A stretch of 64,000 nt of DNA, taken from contig JBMNEM010000007.1 in assembly GCA_050948785.1 (NCBI GenBank), positions 55,980 to 119,979 of the forward strand. The letters are read 5' to 3'. This stretch comes from JAAZMI01 sp050948785 (lineage in GTDB: Bacteria > Bacillota > Dethiobacteria > DTU022 > UBA8154). The notes under the pieces were generated by a model that was not told the origin of the DNA, ran no database searches, and saw nothing but the letters and a program-made list of their open reading frames with translations. The position numbers were made by a program, and so were the translations under genes. Below, in pieces: positions 1 to 8,335 of this stretch. Within the stretch, counting starts at the first letter, position 1. Every line of letters begins with the position of its first letter.

Positions 1-522
1 GGTATTGAGCCCATAAGTCCGGTCATAAGCCCGCACCAAACAATCTGCCGCCGCTTTACAGGCCGAATAAGGATTATTGGGTGCCAGCGGGGATAACTCC
101 GTAAAGCAGCCCTCCGGGCCCAGGGAACCATAGACTTCATCAGTGGATACCTGTAAAAATTTTTTTATTTTAAATTCCCGGGCCGCCTCCAGCAAATTAA
201 AACAGCCTTTTATATTCGTGGCAATAAAATCATGCGGGGAGGCAATGCTTTTATCAACATGGGACTCCGCCGCAAAATTGACCACGGCCTCAACGCCTTC
301 CCTCATGACACGGGTGACTGTTTCACAATTGCTGATATCTCCCAAAACAAAAAAATAGTTCTGGCGCTTGCTTACTTCTTTTAAATTTCCCAAATCGGCG
401 GCATAGGTCAACTTATCCAGATTAATGAAGGTCGTCTCGGGATAGCGGGGAACCATGTACAATAAAAAATTGGTACCAATAAACCCGGCTCCGCCGGTCA
501 CCAAGACTTTTTTATAAAACAC
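1..522 (-). CDS. rfbB: dTDP-glucose 4,6-dehydratase, N-terminal part (runs off the left edge)
   Basis: The minus strand reads an NAD-binding short-chain dehydrogenase of the RfbB/RmlB family, the second enzyme of dTDP-L-rhamnose synthesis, which turns dTDP-glucose into dTDP-4-keto-6-deoxyglucose. Visible motifs are the Rossmann glycine loop VTGGAGFIGTNF right at the N terminus, STDEVYG carrying the Asp-Glu catalytic pair, and the YSACK segment with the Tyr-x3-Lys dyad. About 174 of the usual 330-350 residues are present. The start is taken as GTG at 522 because GGGTG lies nine bases upstream and the protein then opens MFYKKVLVTGG, as relatives do; an in-frame GTG at 534 has no ribosome binding site. 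rfbD, which acts later in the same pathway, lies at 22.0 kb rather than beside it. Confidence 0.93.
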   Translation of the reverse strand, partial: MFYKKVLVTGGAGFIGTNFLLYMVPRYPETTFINLDKLTYAADLGNLKEVSKRQNYFFVLGDISNCETVTRVMREGVEAVVNFAAESHVDKSIASPHDFIATNIKGCFNLLEAAREFKIKKFLQVSTDEVYGSLGPEGCFTELSPLAPNNPYSACKAAADCLVRAYDRTYGLNT

Positions 523-597
523 CGGTCTCTTCACCCCATTTATTTGTACAACATGGTCTGGTGAACTACCAGGCAGGGATTATTCCCCGGCACACCT

Positions 598-771
598 TCA
601 ACCCATGTTGCCCCTTTTTTTGATCTCTTCCAACATTTTATTGTACTCCTCAGGACTTAAATTTAAGGCGGGCTGGTATAAATTATAAGCAGCACCTTTT
701 TTAGTCCGGAGTAAATGCCTTTTCCGGAAAGATCCGGGATAATTTAGCAAAGTTTCCTTTTTCTCCTCCAT
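598..771 (-). CDS. small basic protein of unknown function, 57 aa
   Basis: This short reading frame begins MEEKKETLLNYPGSFRKR and ends EEIKKRGNMG. A textbook ribosome binding site, GGAGG with six-base spacing, precedes the ATG, which is the main reason to believe it. It is rich in Lys, Arg and Glu, has no membrane segment or cysteine, and its C-terminal third (LSPEEYNKMLEEIKK) looks like one amphipathic helix. It lies about 75 bases upstream of rfbB on the same strand and could be co-transcribed with it. I do not recognise the family. Confidence 0.55.
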   Translation of the reverse strand: MEEKKETLLNYPGSFRKRHLLRTKKGAAYNLYQPALNLSPEEYNKMLEEIKKRGNMG

Positions 772-981
772 TGTTTCCCTCCTTACTGACTATCTGAAAT
801 TCATTAATTGCCTGCAGCTGAACCGCGGTAATTTTTCCTTACATTCTATGGGTTATTTCCCCAAAAGGTTCATGTTTTGCCTTTTTATAATTACTCCGAT
901 CAACAATGTTTTTTGTTATTCTTTTAGAGATAACCCCCCTGAAGATTATAATAATCATTAATTTTATCAATCAAAACAGTA

Positions 982-1008
982 ACAAAACACTTTAGCCTTC
1001 ATAGTATA
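982..1008 (+). promoter_or_regulatory. candidate SigK (late mother-cell sporulation) promoter
   Basis: AC at 982-983, a 16-base spacer, then CATAGTATA at 1000-1008. This fits the SigK consensus (AC, 16-17 bases, CATAnnnTA) at every specified position. It sits just upstream of the cysteine-rich gene at 1038 and gives a very short leader containing the AAAGGAG site. The match is seen; the sigma-factor assignment is inferred. Confidence 0.5.
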
Positions 1009-1037
1009 GATTAGCAACAAAGGAGCTGCCCTTTAAA

Positions 1038-1820
1038 ATGGCAGTTCATTTCTCAAAGAAAGGAGCGCTTAGAAAAATGGCAGGACCAGCTATTGATCCA
1101 GAAACAGGTGAATTCTTGCAGCCCGGACTTTGCCCCATCAATTCATATACAGGCCAGAGGGAATGCCCACCGACTACGGAAAAAGACTGCCTGGTTGTCG
1201 AAAAGGTTTTTGACCAGTGTTTTAAGGAAGACATTATTGTCAGGAAATTTGAAATCCCTGCCGGCCCTGGAGATCCCTGTGAAAATGTCGATTTAACCCG
1301 CGTAGACAGAGTGGAATGTGAGATCCTCAGTGCAGATTGTGCAGTGGTTGATGTCAGCCCCCCCATTTCAGACAACATCCGAATCGTAACCGTCAGACAG
1401 GATGTCGAGGTGGAAATCGAACTCTGGGACGACGCCCCCCCTACTCCCGTCAAGCTCTGCACCTTCACCGAAACAATTACTGACTTTTTCAACCAGGTAC
1501 AGCTATACGTTCCGCCTCCCGGAGTGCTTTTTGGAGCCGCCGGTGGACCTTTCCTCTTCTGTGAGGTAGTAAGCTCCACCTGCTTCTGCTCGCCGGAAAC
1601 AGTCCCGCCGGGTGAACCTGTTACACAGGTGATCTGCACTGTTAAAGTTTGCAAAATCATCGAAGTAACAGCTTTCGTCAAACTGCTGATCCCTCTTTAT
1701 GGTTATTGTGTACCCCGGCCCTGTGAAGCAGCACCGCAACAAAAAGAAATTGAATGTCCGCCTGTTGATTCCCTTTTCCCACCCCAGCAGGAAATCGAAC
1801 CAAATAACCTTACTGGATAA
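1038..1820 (+). CDS. cysteine-rich protein, probable spore coat or exosporium component
   Basis: A 260-residue protein with no signal peptide or membrane segment. Cysteines are scattered throughout (for example CLVVEKVFDQCF, CEVVSSTCFCS, CTVKVCK, CVPRPCE), and the middle is beta-rich with Pro/Val/Ile runs. This composition is typical of disulfide-crosslinked coat proteins of Clostridia, but I cannot place it in a named family. A SigK-like promoter directly upstream supports late mother-cell expression. Two starts are possible: ATG at 1038, and ATG at 1077 (MAGPAIDPETGEF); each is preceded by its own AAAGGAG about 11-12 bases away. A strong terminator follows, so the gene is monocistronic. The coat role is inferred from composition and promoter. 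Confidence 0.7.
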   Translation: MAVHFSKKGALRKMAGPAIDPETGEFLQPGLCPINSYTGQRECPPTTEKDCLVVEKVFDQCFKEDIIVRKFEIPAGPGDPCENVDLTRVDRVECEILSADCAVVDVSPPISDNIRIVTVRQDVEVEIELWDDAPPTPVKLCTFTETITDFFNQVQLYVPPPGVLFGAAGGPFLFCEVVSSTCFCSPETVPPGEPVTQVICTVKVCKIIEVTAFVKLLIPLYGYCVPRPCEAAPQQKEIECPPVDSLFPPQQEIEPNNLTG

Positions 1821-1829
1821 AAAATCTTT

Positions 1830-1867
1830 AAAGAAAGAAGGGGCGAAAAAGCCCCTTCTTTCTTTTT
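1830..1867 (+). terminator. rho-independent terminator of the cysteine-rich gene
   Basis: A 15-bp perfect stem (arms 1830-1844 and 1851-1865, core GAAGGGGC/GCCCCTTC) with loop GAAAAA, followed by a short T run. It starts 10 bases after the stop codon. Confidence 0.88.
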
Positions 1868-1947
1868 ACACTCCGCAAGAACACCGGCGGCATACTACCC
1901 TACCGAAGCTTCTTTCTTCTTTCCCGTTCCGGGGCAGCGCTACCCTG

Positions 1948-1980
1948 CAACAAAAAAACAAACCCTGTAAAAACAGGGTT
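1948..1980 (-). terminator. rho-independent terminator of the CAP-domain gene
   Basis: Read on the minus strand, the stem AACCCTG/CAGGGTT (1961-1980) is followed by a T-rich tract (1948-1960). It lies about 50 bases past the stop codon of the gene at 2030-2791. Confidence 0.7.
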
Positions 1981-2029
1981 ATAGTTGTTGCAAAGGAACC
2001 TTTCTATTGAAAGAACACCCGCCATACCG

Positions 2030-2791
2030 TCAATTCTTGATAAAGAGCTGGACCATGATGATCCCCGGCACATTTTTCAGGGGCAAAACGCCGATGCCGA
2101 CATAATTATAATTTGGACTAAGCATAATCTGCCTGTGCCCTTGAGTACTATAGACCAGCTGCAGATGTGCCTGCTTGATATTCCCCGCCTTGGAAAGGTT
2201 CTCTGCCGCACTGCTATAGGAGATCCCCGCACCCCTGAGCATCTGCCCAATTGAACCATAAGTAGGGGAAACATGGCTGAAATAATTATTCTCCACTATG
2301 TCCTGAGCCTTCAGGCGGGCAACTTCCACCAACTGGGGATGACTCTTCAAAGGAGGTAAATTGTTTTCTGCCCTGAATTCATTCAGCAAGGCAAAAGCCT
2401 GGGCCTCCTGGGAAGTAAGGCCGGCTGGCACCTCTGGTTCAGAGGGAGAAGGAGAAGGCTGTCCCGGTGATGGGGAATTATCTTCAGGTAAAGAAGGGCT
2501 TCCCGGCGGTAAAACAGGCACATAAACACCCCCGCTTCTGCTGCGGCCCCGCGCCGGACTTACATAGCGAAAATCGTCCTTCCCGCTTTCCTGATCCGGA
2601 TCCTTGGGTAAAGGCTGCTCAGGGTTGGGGACAACCGGCGGCTGTAGATCAGCACTCCCACCGAGGGAGCCGACGGGAATACGCTCCCTTTCCACAGTGC
2701 CCCGGAATGCCTCTGCACCCTGCAAGGGCAAAAACAGAACAAAGAGAAAAACAGCCAGCGCCATACAGTAAGACAGTACTTTCTTTTGCAT
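2030..2791 (-). CDS. secreted CAP-domain (SCP/YkwD-like) protein
   Basis: A 253-residue exported protein. Residues 1-28 form a Sec signal peptide: a KK start, a hydrophobic stretch ALAVFLFVLFLPL and an Ala-rich cleavage region. Residues 30-125 are a Pro/Ser-rich low-complexity linker. The rest is a CAP domain of the YkwD type common in spore formers: ALLNEFRAENNLPPLK, ARLKAQDIVENNYFSH with the conserved His, GENL-like SAAENLSKA, and HRQIMLSPNYNYVGIG. Members are extracellular; some B. subtilis relatives are forespore-produced. The molecular activity is not known. The ATG has GGAGG eight bases upstream and a candidate SigA promoter lies at 2824-2853. Confidence 0.88.
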   Translation of the reverse strand: MQKKVLSYCMALAVFLFVLFLPLQGAEAFRGTVERERIPVGSLGGSADLQPPVVPNPEQPLPKDPDQESGKDDFRYVSPARGRSRSGGVYVPVLPPGSPSLPEDNSPSPGQPSPSPSEPEVPAGLTSQEAQAFALLNEFRAENNLPPLKSHPQLVEVARLKAQDIVENNYFSHVSPTYGSIGQMLRGAGISYSSAAENLSKAGNIKQAHLQLVYSTQGHRQIMLSPNYNYVGIGVLPLKNVPGIIMVQLFIKN

Positions 2792-2823
2792 AGAAATTCC
2801 TCCAGTATTATTCTTTTACAGCT

Positions 2824-2853
2824 ATTATATAAATTGCCAGCAAAAAAAAACAA
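2824..2853 (-). promoter_or_regulatory. candidate SigA promoter of the CAP-domain gene
   Basis: On the minus strand TTGTTT (2848-2853), an 18-base spacer and a perfect TATAAT (2824-2829), 33 bases before the ATG at 2791. Confidence 0.5.
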
Positions 2854-3049
2854 ATACCCCTGGCCGGTATGAGCAAGCAAAACGAGTAGGGGTTATTTTT
2901 ATACTCCGGTGTAAAAGTTTTTTCAGCCTTGTGGAGCGCTATACCAATAAATGTTAATATGAATATGGGGGAAAGAGGCAACATTAAGATTTAAACCCAG
3001 TTATTCTATCCATATTTGTGACCTGCTATAGTTCGTGGCGAATAATAAG

Positions 3050-3077
3050 TTGAGAACACCACTCATACTTATATAAT
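3050..3077 (+). promoter_or_regulatory. candidate SigA promoter of the gene at 3134
   Basis: TTGAGA (3050-3055), a 16-base spacer and TATAAT (3072-3077). With the divergent promoter at 2824 this accounts for the 340-base gap between the two genes; I see no other feature in it. Confidence 0.5.
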
Positions 3078-3133
3078 AGAAAAAGAAAAGTGTTCTCCTT
3101 AAATAATCTCAAAAAACAGGGGCGTGTAATGTT

Positions 3134-4669
3134 ATGCCGCAGGATTGGCCGAAGAAACTGGATCACATACCCCTGCTGGCAGCAGAAAAACATTATTTTA
3201 AACTGGACGAAGAAGGACGTCTGCAGTATTTTCTATACAATCAGGCAGAGGAACGCTGGGAGATGCTCTCCGCCAATCTTTTTCAGCAAAAATTGCACGG
3301 TTTTGATGCTGCTGTCGACCAGCAGGATGCCGTGCACCTGTTGGGTTATGAGCACGAAGGAGGGCTTTTTCACCTCGCTCCTCCCCTTACGGACCAGGGA
3401 GCTCCGCTCCTCCTTTACCGGGATAAGCATAAAACAATCGATCATCTTTCAACCTGCCGGGATCAAAAAAACAACCTGCATGTCCTCTACTTGACCAGCA
3501 ATAAGCAGTATGCCATGTGGTGGCTTTTTTATCTTCGCCACGAGCGGCAAAAATGGACTGAACCCCGGATTATCGACTTTGGATACGGGCCTCCGGAACA
3601 ATACGGGTTGATCGGCACAGATTTCCAGAATCGGATCTTTATCCTTTACAGGCTTTATACCGCAGAGAAATATAACCTGGCCTTTCGCCTCCTGGAAGGA
3701 AGCTCCCACCGCCCGGGGAAAACCGTTTTTCTCCAGGAAAGAAAAGGTGAATGCCTTTTCCCTTCCTTCCTGGTAGACCCGGATAATACCCTGCATCTTT
3801 CCTGGACCAGCCGTACAGATGGAAGCATGTTTTTAAACTATGCCTGCCGGGCCCCCACCGGAAAATGGGGAAATTTCTTCAACCTGGAAATGCCGCCAGG
3901 CTCCTTTTTTCTGGCGCCTCTTTTCCGGTATGCAGATAAACTGCTCTTAACCTGGAGAAAAGACTGGACGCTCTCTCATCTTTATTCTTTGCAGGGAAAT
4001 AAAAACTGGCGCTGGGGCAAAAATCAAACTGCAACCAAAGAACTACAGCTGCTCCGCTTGCGCACGGTAGATAACCCTGGTGAAAATTTCCCCTTCCGGG
4101 GAAACTGTCTTTTTACGACCACCGGCAGCCCCCCGCAAAAGATACTTCAAGCACAAGCATTTTTGCCCCATGTCCCGGCGGAAAACGAGGAGGGAAAGGA
4201 GATCCCACAAGAACTGCACATCCTGGATATCCTCTCTTCTTATACGCTTACCCGGGCGAGCAATCTGCAGGCAGCCAACACCCATTTAAAACAAAAACTG
4301 GAGCAACAGGAAAAAGAGTTCCTTAAACTCTATACAGCAGGTTTGGCCCAAACCGAAAGCCTGGGAGAAAAGCTTGCCGCTAAAAATATGGAACTCAAGG
4401 ATGTTGAAAAATTATTACAGCAGACTTTGGCGGAATTGCAAGAGCGCATGCAGCAGCAAAGAAAGGAAATCGCAACACTGCAAGCACAGTGCGGCGCGCT
4501 GCAAAAAGAAAATGAAAAACTGAAAAAAAATAACCTCATCAAAGCGGCAAACCTTGCCCGGCTCAAAAAAGAGGTTATGCATTTAACCCAGGAAAACGAA
4601 GCGCAGCGCGCTGAAAAACTGAAAAAAACTTCTTTTCTACCCGGGCTATTTCAAAAAATCCGCCGGTGA
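3134..4669 (+). CDS. unrecognised protein: beta-propeller-like N-terminal part plus C-terminal coiled coil
   Basis: This 511-residue protein is not a family I can name. Residues 1 to about 330 are rich in Trp, Tyr and Phe and carry repeated strand-turn units of roughly 45-50 residues (DEEGRLQYFLYNQ, DQQDAVHLLGYEH, DQKNNLHVLYLTS, DPDNTLHLSWTS), suggesting a propeller-like fold. From about residue 365 to 500 the sequence is strongly heptad-like and rich in Gln, Lys and Glu (KQKLEQQEKEFLKL, LQQTLAELQERMQQQ), predicting a long coiled coil. The tail KKTSFLPGLFQKIRR is basic and amphipathic. No signal peptide or membrane segment is visible. The ATG has AGGGG 11 bases upstream. It is convergent with the equally unknown gene at 4684-5646, 14 bases away. 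Confidence 0.75.
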   Translation: MPQDWPKKLDHIPLLAAEKHYFKLDEEGRLQYFLYNQAEERWEMLSANLFQQKLHGFDAAVDQQDAVHLLGYEHEGGLFHLAPPLTDQGAPLLLYRDKHKTIDHLSTCRDQKNNLHVLYLTSNKQYAMWWLFYLRHERQKWTEPRIIDFGYGPPEQYGLIGTDFQNRIFILYRLYTAEKYNLAFRLLEGSSHRPGKTVFLQERKGECLFPSFLVDPDNTLHLSWTSRTDGSMFLNYACRAPTGKWGNFFNLEMPPGSFFLAPLFRYADKLLLTWRKDWTLSHLYSLQGNKNWRWGKNQTATKELQLLRLRTVDNPGENFPFRGNCLFTTTGSPPQKILQAQAFLPHVPAENEEGKEIPQELHILDILSSYTLTRASNLQAANTHLKQKLEQQEKEFLKLYTAGLAQTESLGEKLAAKNMELKDVEKLLQQTLAELQERMQQQRKEIATLQAQCGALQKENEKLKKNNLIKAANLARLKKEVMHLTQENEAQRAEKLKKTSFLPGLFQKIRR

Positions 4670-4683
4670 ACTAAAAAAGTTAT

Positions 4684-5646
4684 TTATTTTCTTTTTGAAG
4701 AAGTTTTGCCGGCAGGCTGCTCCGGGAAAAAATGCTCATAAAAAATTTGGTACGTCTTGTAATACCGGGGATCCGGTGAAGGTTCCCCCATCTTTGCTTT
4801 CTTTTTCTTTTCCCGGGCAATAAGATCACCGCTCTGTTCATCCCTATTCTCTTTTGGCATTATTCCGGGAGGAACGTCCTGCTCCCCAAAGAGAACATTT
4901 TCAGCAAAAAAATCAGCGAGCGCCTCTTCATTTGCAACTTCTGCCTCCCAAAAGGGGGCTTTATTTGAAAAAAACTCCTCCATCCCCGGGATTTCCCGAT
5001 AAAAACCTTCTTCCCCGGTGGTTTGTATAAACTTTTTCTCCTTTACCTCCGCTGCTACTTCCGAATCCTCCGCTGCCGCTTCAGCCTCTTCCACTGCTGC
5101 TTCCGGCTCATCCACTGCTGCTTCAGCTTCTTCCGCTGCTGATTCCTCCCTGGAGGCCTCCAGCCTGCGCCTGCTTTCCTGCTCCGCAGGCACACTGCAC
5201 GCAACAGAAAAAATATCCCCGGTTACTTCCACGCTTATTTTAAAGGGAAGATAGCCAAGTTTCCCCAGCAAAGGAAAAAACGTCAGAAAAAGGGGCTTAA
5301 TGCTGGTATTGTACCTGGCGGTACAAGTAAAATTTATTTTTTCTTTTTCCGGGTTTTTTCCCGCGGGAAAAGAAGGCGTGTCAAGAAGAGAGGAAAAATT
5401 ACGCGGAAAAATCTTTTCTTCTGTTACTTCTTCTCCCTGAACAAACTTTCGATAAAGAAGATAAAGATCATAGCTTCCCCAGAGAAAGCCCTGTTCCTCT
5501 CCGGACTTTTTACTGAAGCGGGCCCGAAAATTTTTCATTTCCAATGAAATAATTTCGGAAAAATTAGGAACATAAAAAGAGTACTTATGCTGGAAGCAAT
5601 ACAAAAAATTCCTTTGTTCCCTGTTATTATTTTGCAGCTGCGCCAT
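4684..5646 (-). CDS. unrecognised protein with a central Ala/Glu repeat
   Basis: A 320-residue acidic protein without signal peptide or membrane segment. Residues 1-165 look globular and beta-rich. Residues 170-205 are an approximately eight-residue Ala/Glu repeat (EEAEAAVDEPEAAVEEAEA), which makes the DNA locally repetitive. The C-terminal part is charged and ends in a Lys/Arg tail (KTSSKRK). A longer frame opens with TTG at 5661, but ATG at 5646 is preferred because GGAG lies nine bases before it. I do not recognise a family. Its convergent pairing with the coiled-coil gene at 3134 is an observation only; the pair may be spore or envelope proteins, but nothing proves it. Confidence 0.7.
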   Translation of the reverse strand: MAQLQNNNREQRNFLYCFQHKYSFYVPNFSEIISLEMKNFRARFSKKSGEEQGFLWGSYDLYLLYRKFVQGEEVTEEKIFPRNFSSLLDTPSFPAGKNPEKEKINFTCTARYNTSIKPLFLTFFPLLGKLGYLPFKISVEVTGDIFSVACSVPAEQESRRRLEASREESAAEEAEAAVDEPEAAVEEAEAAAEDSEVAAEVKEKKFIQTTGEEGFYREIPGMEEFFSNKAPFWEAEVANEEALADFFAENVLFGEQDVPPGIMPKENRDEQSGDLIAREKKKKAKMGEPSPDPRYYKTYQIFYEHFFPEQPAGKTSSKRK

Positions 5647-5672
5647 TACTCTACACTCCAAAACTGCAGATT

Positions 5673-5707
5673 AAAACAGGCTGAAAAAAACCTGCCAGCC
5701 TGTTTTT
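5673..5707. terminator. hairpin between two minus-strand genes
   Basis: Inverted arms AAAACAGGCTG (5673-5683) and CAGCCTGTTTT (5696-5706) with a 12-base A-rich loop. It lies 38 bases after the small ORF at 5745 and just upstream of the gene at 4684-5646. On the minus strand it is followed by TTTTAAT, so it could be a weak terminator of the upstream transcript. Confidence 0.4.
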
Positions 5708-5744
5708 CAATGGAACTAACCCCCGGTCAGTTCTGCTATTACCC

Positions 5745-5921
5745 TCAACAACTTTTAATGCCCACAAAATCTCTTAAGCTGGTATTACGCTTGCTCCTTT
5801 TGCTGATAATAATTACATCCCCGCATTTGTTTGCTAAAAAATTTTGGCAATCTTCCAAGCTATAGCCACGGTGGGCCAATCTTTCATACAATCTTTGTTC
5901 AGGTTTATGCATTATTTTCAA
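5745..5921 (-). CDS. small protein of unknown function, 58 aa
   Basis: The frame starts TTG at 5921 (or ATG three codons in, at 5912) and reads MHKPEQRLYERLAHRGY, then SLEDCQNFLANKCGDVI, ending IKSC. GGGAG sits about eight bases before the TTG. The composition is balanced, with two internal cysteines and a predicted helix-strand pattern, unlike a random frame. It follows the GT2 glycosyltransferase gene on the same strand by 84 bases and could be in its transcript. I do not recognise the family. Confidence 0.45.
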   Translation of the reverse strand: MKIMHKPEQRLYERLAHRGYSLEDCQNFLANKCGDVIIISKRSKRNTSLRDFVGIKSC

Positions 5922-6005
5922 TAGACTCTCTCCCTTTCCTTATTGCTATTGCTGTTTTTTTATATTTTATGTTGATCCGGGGAAAGTGTGACAAACTTCT
6001 TTCCC

Positions 6006-6773
6006 CTACCGGGGAATATCAAGTGGATTTGCCTTATAGAGGCTCCATTTCTGGTTAAAGAGAAATTTGTTGCGTGCATAGATCTTTTGCAGATCAAGAT
6101 TATTGGCCACAAAAGTACGGTGAGAAAAATGATAGACAATAACATCACCGGCACAATAAAGCTTGAATCCTGCCTGCCTTGCCCGCAGAGCATAATCCCG
6201 GTCTTCATGTGTACCGAGACCATAAGATTCATCAAAATGCCCTATTTCTTCCACAACCTCTCTTTTCACCAACAGGCAAAAACCCACTATATTTTTAACC
6301 TCAAACCATCTTTGGGGATCAGGACGGTTAAAATCCCGGGCAAAACGGTGAAATTCAGACATACTGTTAAATTGGCGCTCCAGCCGCTGTGGACCGTTAA
6401 TCCGGTTGCCCCGGGGCCCAACCAGGCCGATAGCCGGATCGCTGGCGGCACAGGAAAGCATATTTTCCAGCCAATTCGAGCTCACGATGCAATCATTGTT
6501 AATTAAAACGACATACTTTCCGCTGCTGGCTTTTATCCCTTGATTGTATCCCCGGGAAAACCCCAGATTGGTTTCATTATGGATCAGGTGCGCTCCGGGA
6601 ATTGTTTCGAAATGCTCTTTTGTCCCATCACTGGAGCCATTGTTCACAAGAATTAATTCATAAGGTACAGATGTATATTTTATAATTGATTCCAGGCAGG
6701 TTCGAGTATATTCCAGGGCATTAAACGCCGCCAGAACAATAGAAACTTGCTTAAATCCAGAAGCAGTAGGCAT
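6006..6773 (-). CDS. family 2 glycosyltransferase
   Basis: A GT-A fold transferase of the rhamnosyltransferase-like GT2 group, acting in the cytoplasm on polysaccharide or glycan precursors. The start of the domain is VSIVLAAFNALEYTRTCLES, followed by LILVNNGSSDGT, the metal/nucleotide motif LINNDC (the DxD position), then NIVGFCLLVKREVVEEIG and GTHEDRDYALRARQAGF, where HEDRD is the acceptor-side ED motif. No transmembrane helix follows. ATG at 6773 is chosen because GGGGG precedes it by five bases; the in-frame ATG at 6785 has no ribosome binding site. rfbB and rfbD elsewhere in the window make dTDP-rhamnose a plausible donor, but the substrate is not fixed by sequence. Confidence 0.88.
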   Translation of the reverse strand: MPTASGFKQVSIVLAAFNALEYTRTCLESIIKYTSVPYELILVNNGSSDGTKEHFETIPGAHLIHNETNLGFSRGYNQGIKASSGKYVVLINNDCIVSSNWLENMLSCAASDPAIGLVGPRGNRINGPQRLERQFNSMSEFHRFARDFNRPDPQRWFEVKNIVGFCLLVKREVVEEIGHFDESYGLGTHEDRDYALRARQAGFKLYCAGDVIVYHFSHRTFVANNLDLQKIYARNKFLFNQKWSLYKANPLDIPR

Positions 6774-6785
6774 ACTAACCCCCAT

Positions 6786-7098
6786 GCAATAAAAGTAGTG
6801 TTTTAATTATTATATTTCTCAGCAGGCAACTTGTGCAGCAAAACCAAAAGTTCAGCGAAGAATTAGGGCTGGCTGCATTCCACCGAAGTAATTGCCAGGA
6901 AAGCTAATATTGCTGGTAGGTTATCTAAAAATTTTTCTGCGGGAACGGAAGTAGTTTGCTTTTACATTAGTGGTTATACTATAAAAGAGCGTTGAAAAAA
7001 TGCGGTTTTCCCATTAACCGCCACAACCCCGCAAAAACGATGAACTTTTTGAGCGGAACCCGGAACTATATCAGCAGCAAAAGCTGCACTTTTAGCTA
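6786..7098. other. 313-base intergenic region, no gene seen
   Basis: This gap separates the divergent GT2 and ytpB genes. It holds a short hairpin (GCGGTT/AACCGC at about 7001-7020) and an A/T-rich stretch at 6957-6990 that could contain the ytpB promoter, but no match is convincing. Confidence 0.5.
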
Positions 7099-8232
7099 AT
7101 GGACTATATGATGAAAAACAAACTTATGCAAAAAAATCAACGCCTGCCATGGCGCCTTATCTGGCATTATATTTTTCGCATCCTGCCACGCGTCGAGAAA
7201 GAATTGCGGGGCTGGAGAAAATTTTTAAAAGGCTGCCCCTCAACTCCACTGCAGGTACAGGCCCTCAGCAGCATACGGGATAAACGTTTCCACTGCCAGG
7301 GAGGGGCGGTTTTTGCCCTTTTAAACCCTGCCGCCGAAAATAAAATCCTGCCGCTGATCATCTCCCTGCAGACGATCAGCGATTATCTGGATAACCTCTG
7401 CGATCGCCTGGATTGGGAAGAATTGGCGCCATTAACGACCAAAGAAAAAGACCGCCACATGGAAAAGGGCTTCAGGCAGCTCCACTTATCCATGCTGGCC
7501 GGCCTCCAACCACAAAATATTTTGCCGCAAAATTTTTACCGCTATTATCCTTTCCACGAAGATGGGGGCTATTTGCAGGCACTGGCAAACTGCTGCCAAA
7601 AACATACAGCGTCACTTCCCTCTTACCAGGAAGTACAGGAAAAAGTGCTCTTCCTCACCGGGCTCTACATTGACCTGCAGGCGCTCAAGCATCTCAGCCT
7701 GAAAAATCGCCAGGGATACCTGGAAGAATGGTTTGAACCCTATAAAAATAAGTATCCGGCTTTACGCTGGAATGAATTTGCCGCAGCCGCCGGCTCCACC
7801 CTGGGCACCTTTGGCCTGCTTACCCTGGCCGCCTCTCCCCAAATATCCCTCCCGGAAGTTGAAGCGCTCTATCAGTGTTACTTCCCCTGGATCTGCGGCC
7901 TGCATATCCTGCTCGATTACTTTATTGATCAAGAGGAAGATCGGCGCGAAAAGGATTTAAATTTCGTCTTTTATTATGACAATCAGGAACAGTGCTTACA
8001 GCGCATGGTCTTTTTTATCGAGAATGCCCTCCAACGGACAGAAACACTGGCAGATGCTTATTTTCACCGCACTGTAGTCAAAGGATTGCTGGCCCTCTAT
8101 CTTTCAGACCCCAAAATCAAAGAACAGAAAATGCAAAAACTTGCCCACAGGCTCCTGGCTGCAACAGGTGAACAGGACACCTTTCATCTCTACCGCCTCT
8201 GCCTGCTGCTGCGAAAAAGCCGGTTACTGTAA
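7099..8232 (+). CDS. ytpB: DUF2600 terpene synthase, tetraprenyl-beta-curcumene synthase (YtpB) homologue
   Basis: A 377-residue protein of the large-terpene-synthase (YtpB/DUF2600) family. The Bacillus enzyme cyclises heptaprenyl diphosphate (C35) to tetraprenyl-beta-curcumene, a precursor of sporulenes. Characteristic motifs are ISDYLDNLCDR near residue 92 and LLDYFIDQEEDRREKD near 270, both Asp-rich metal/diphosphate sites of this family. The length fits. The start is uncertain: ATG at 7099 lacks a clear ribosome binding site. A long-chain polyprenyl diphosphate synthase, a likely source of its substrate, lies at 17.6-18.6 kb on the far side of the CRISPR block. The exact product here is inferred from the family. 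Confidence 0.85.
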   Translation: MDYMMKNKLMQKNQRLPWRLIWHYIFRILPRVEKELRGWRKFLKGCPSTPLQVQALSSIRDKRFHCQGGAVFALLNPAAENKILPLIISLQTISDYLDNLCDRLDWEELAPLTTKEKDRHMEKGFRQLHLSMLAGLQPQNILPQNFYRYYPFHEDGGYLQALANCCQKHTASLPSYQEVQEKVLFLTGLYIDLQALKHLSLKNRQGYLEEWFEPYKNKYPALRWNEFAAAAGSTLGTFGLLTLAASPQISLPEVEALYQCYFPWICGLHILLDYFIDQEEDRREKDLNFVFYYDNQEQCLQRMVFFIENALQRTETLADAYFHRTVVKGLLALYLSDPKIKEQKMQKLAHRLLAATGEQDTFHLYRLCLLLRKSRLL

Positions 8233-8335
8233 AAAATGGCCAGTAAAAGAGCAACCCATTGTAACAAAAAATTGAAATAATATGCTAAACAGTGGCTGGT
8301 TTAATTTGCAAAATAACAAACTATATTATGCAAGC

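Noticed and set aside
1046..1681. 211-codon ORF opposite the cysteine-rich gene
   Set aside because: Low-complexity Ser/Thr-rich translation of the opposite strand, without ribosome binding site; a shadow of the real gene.
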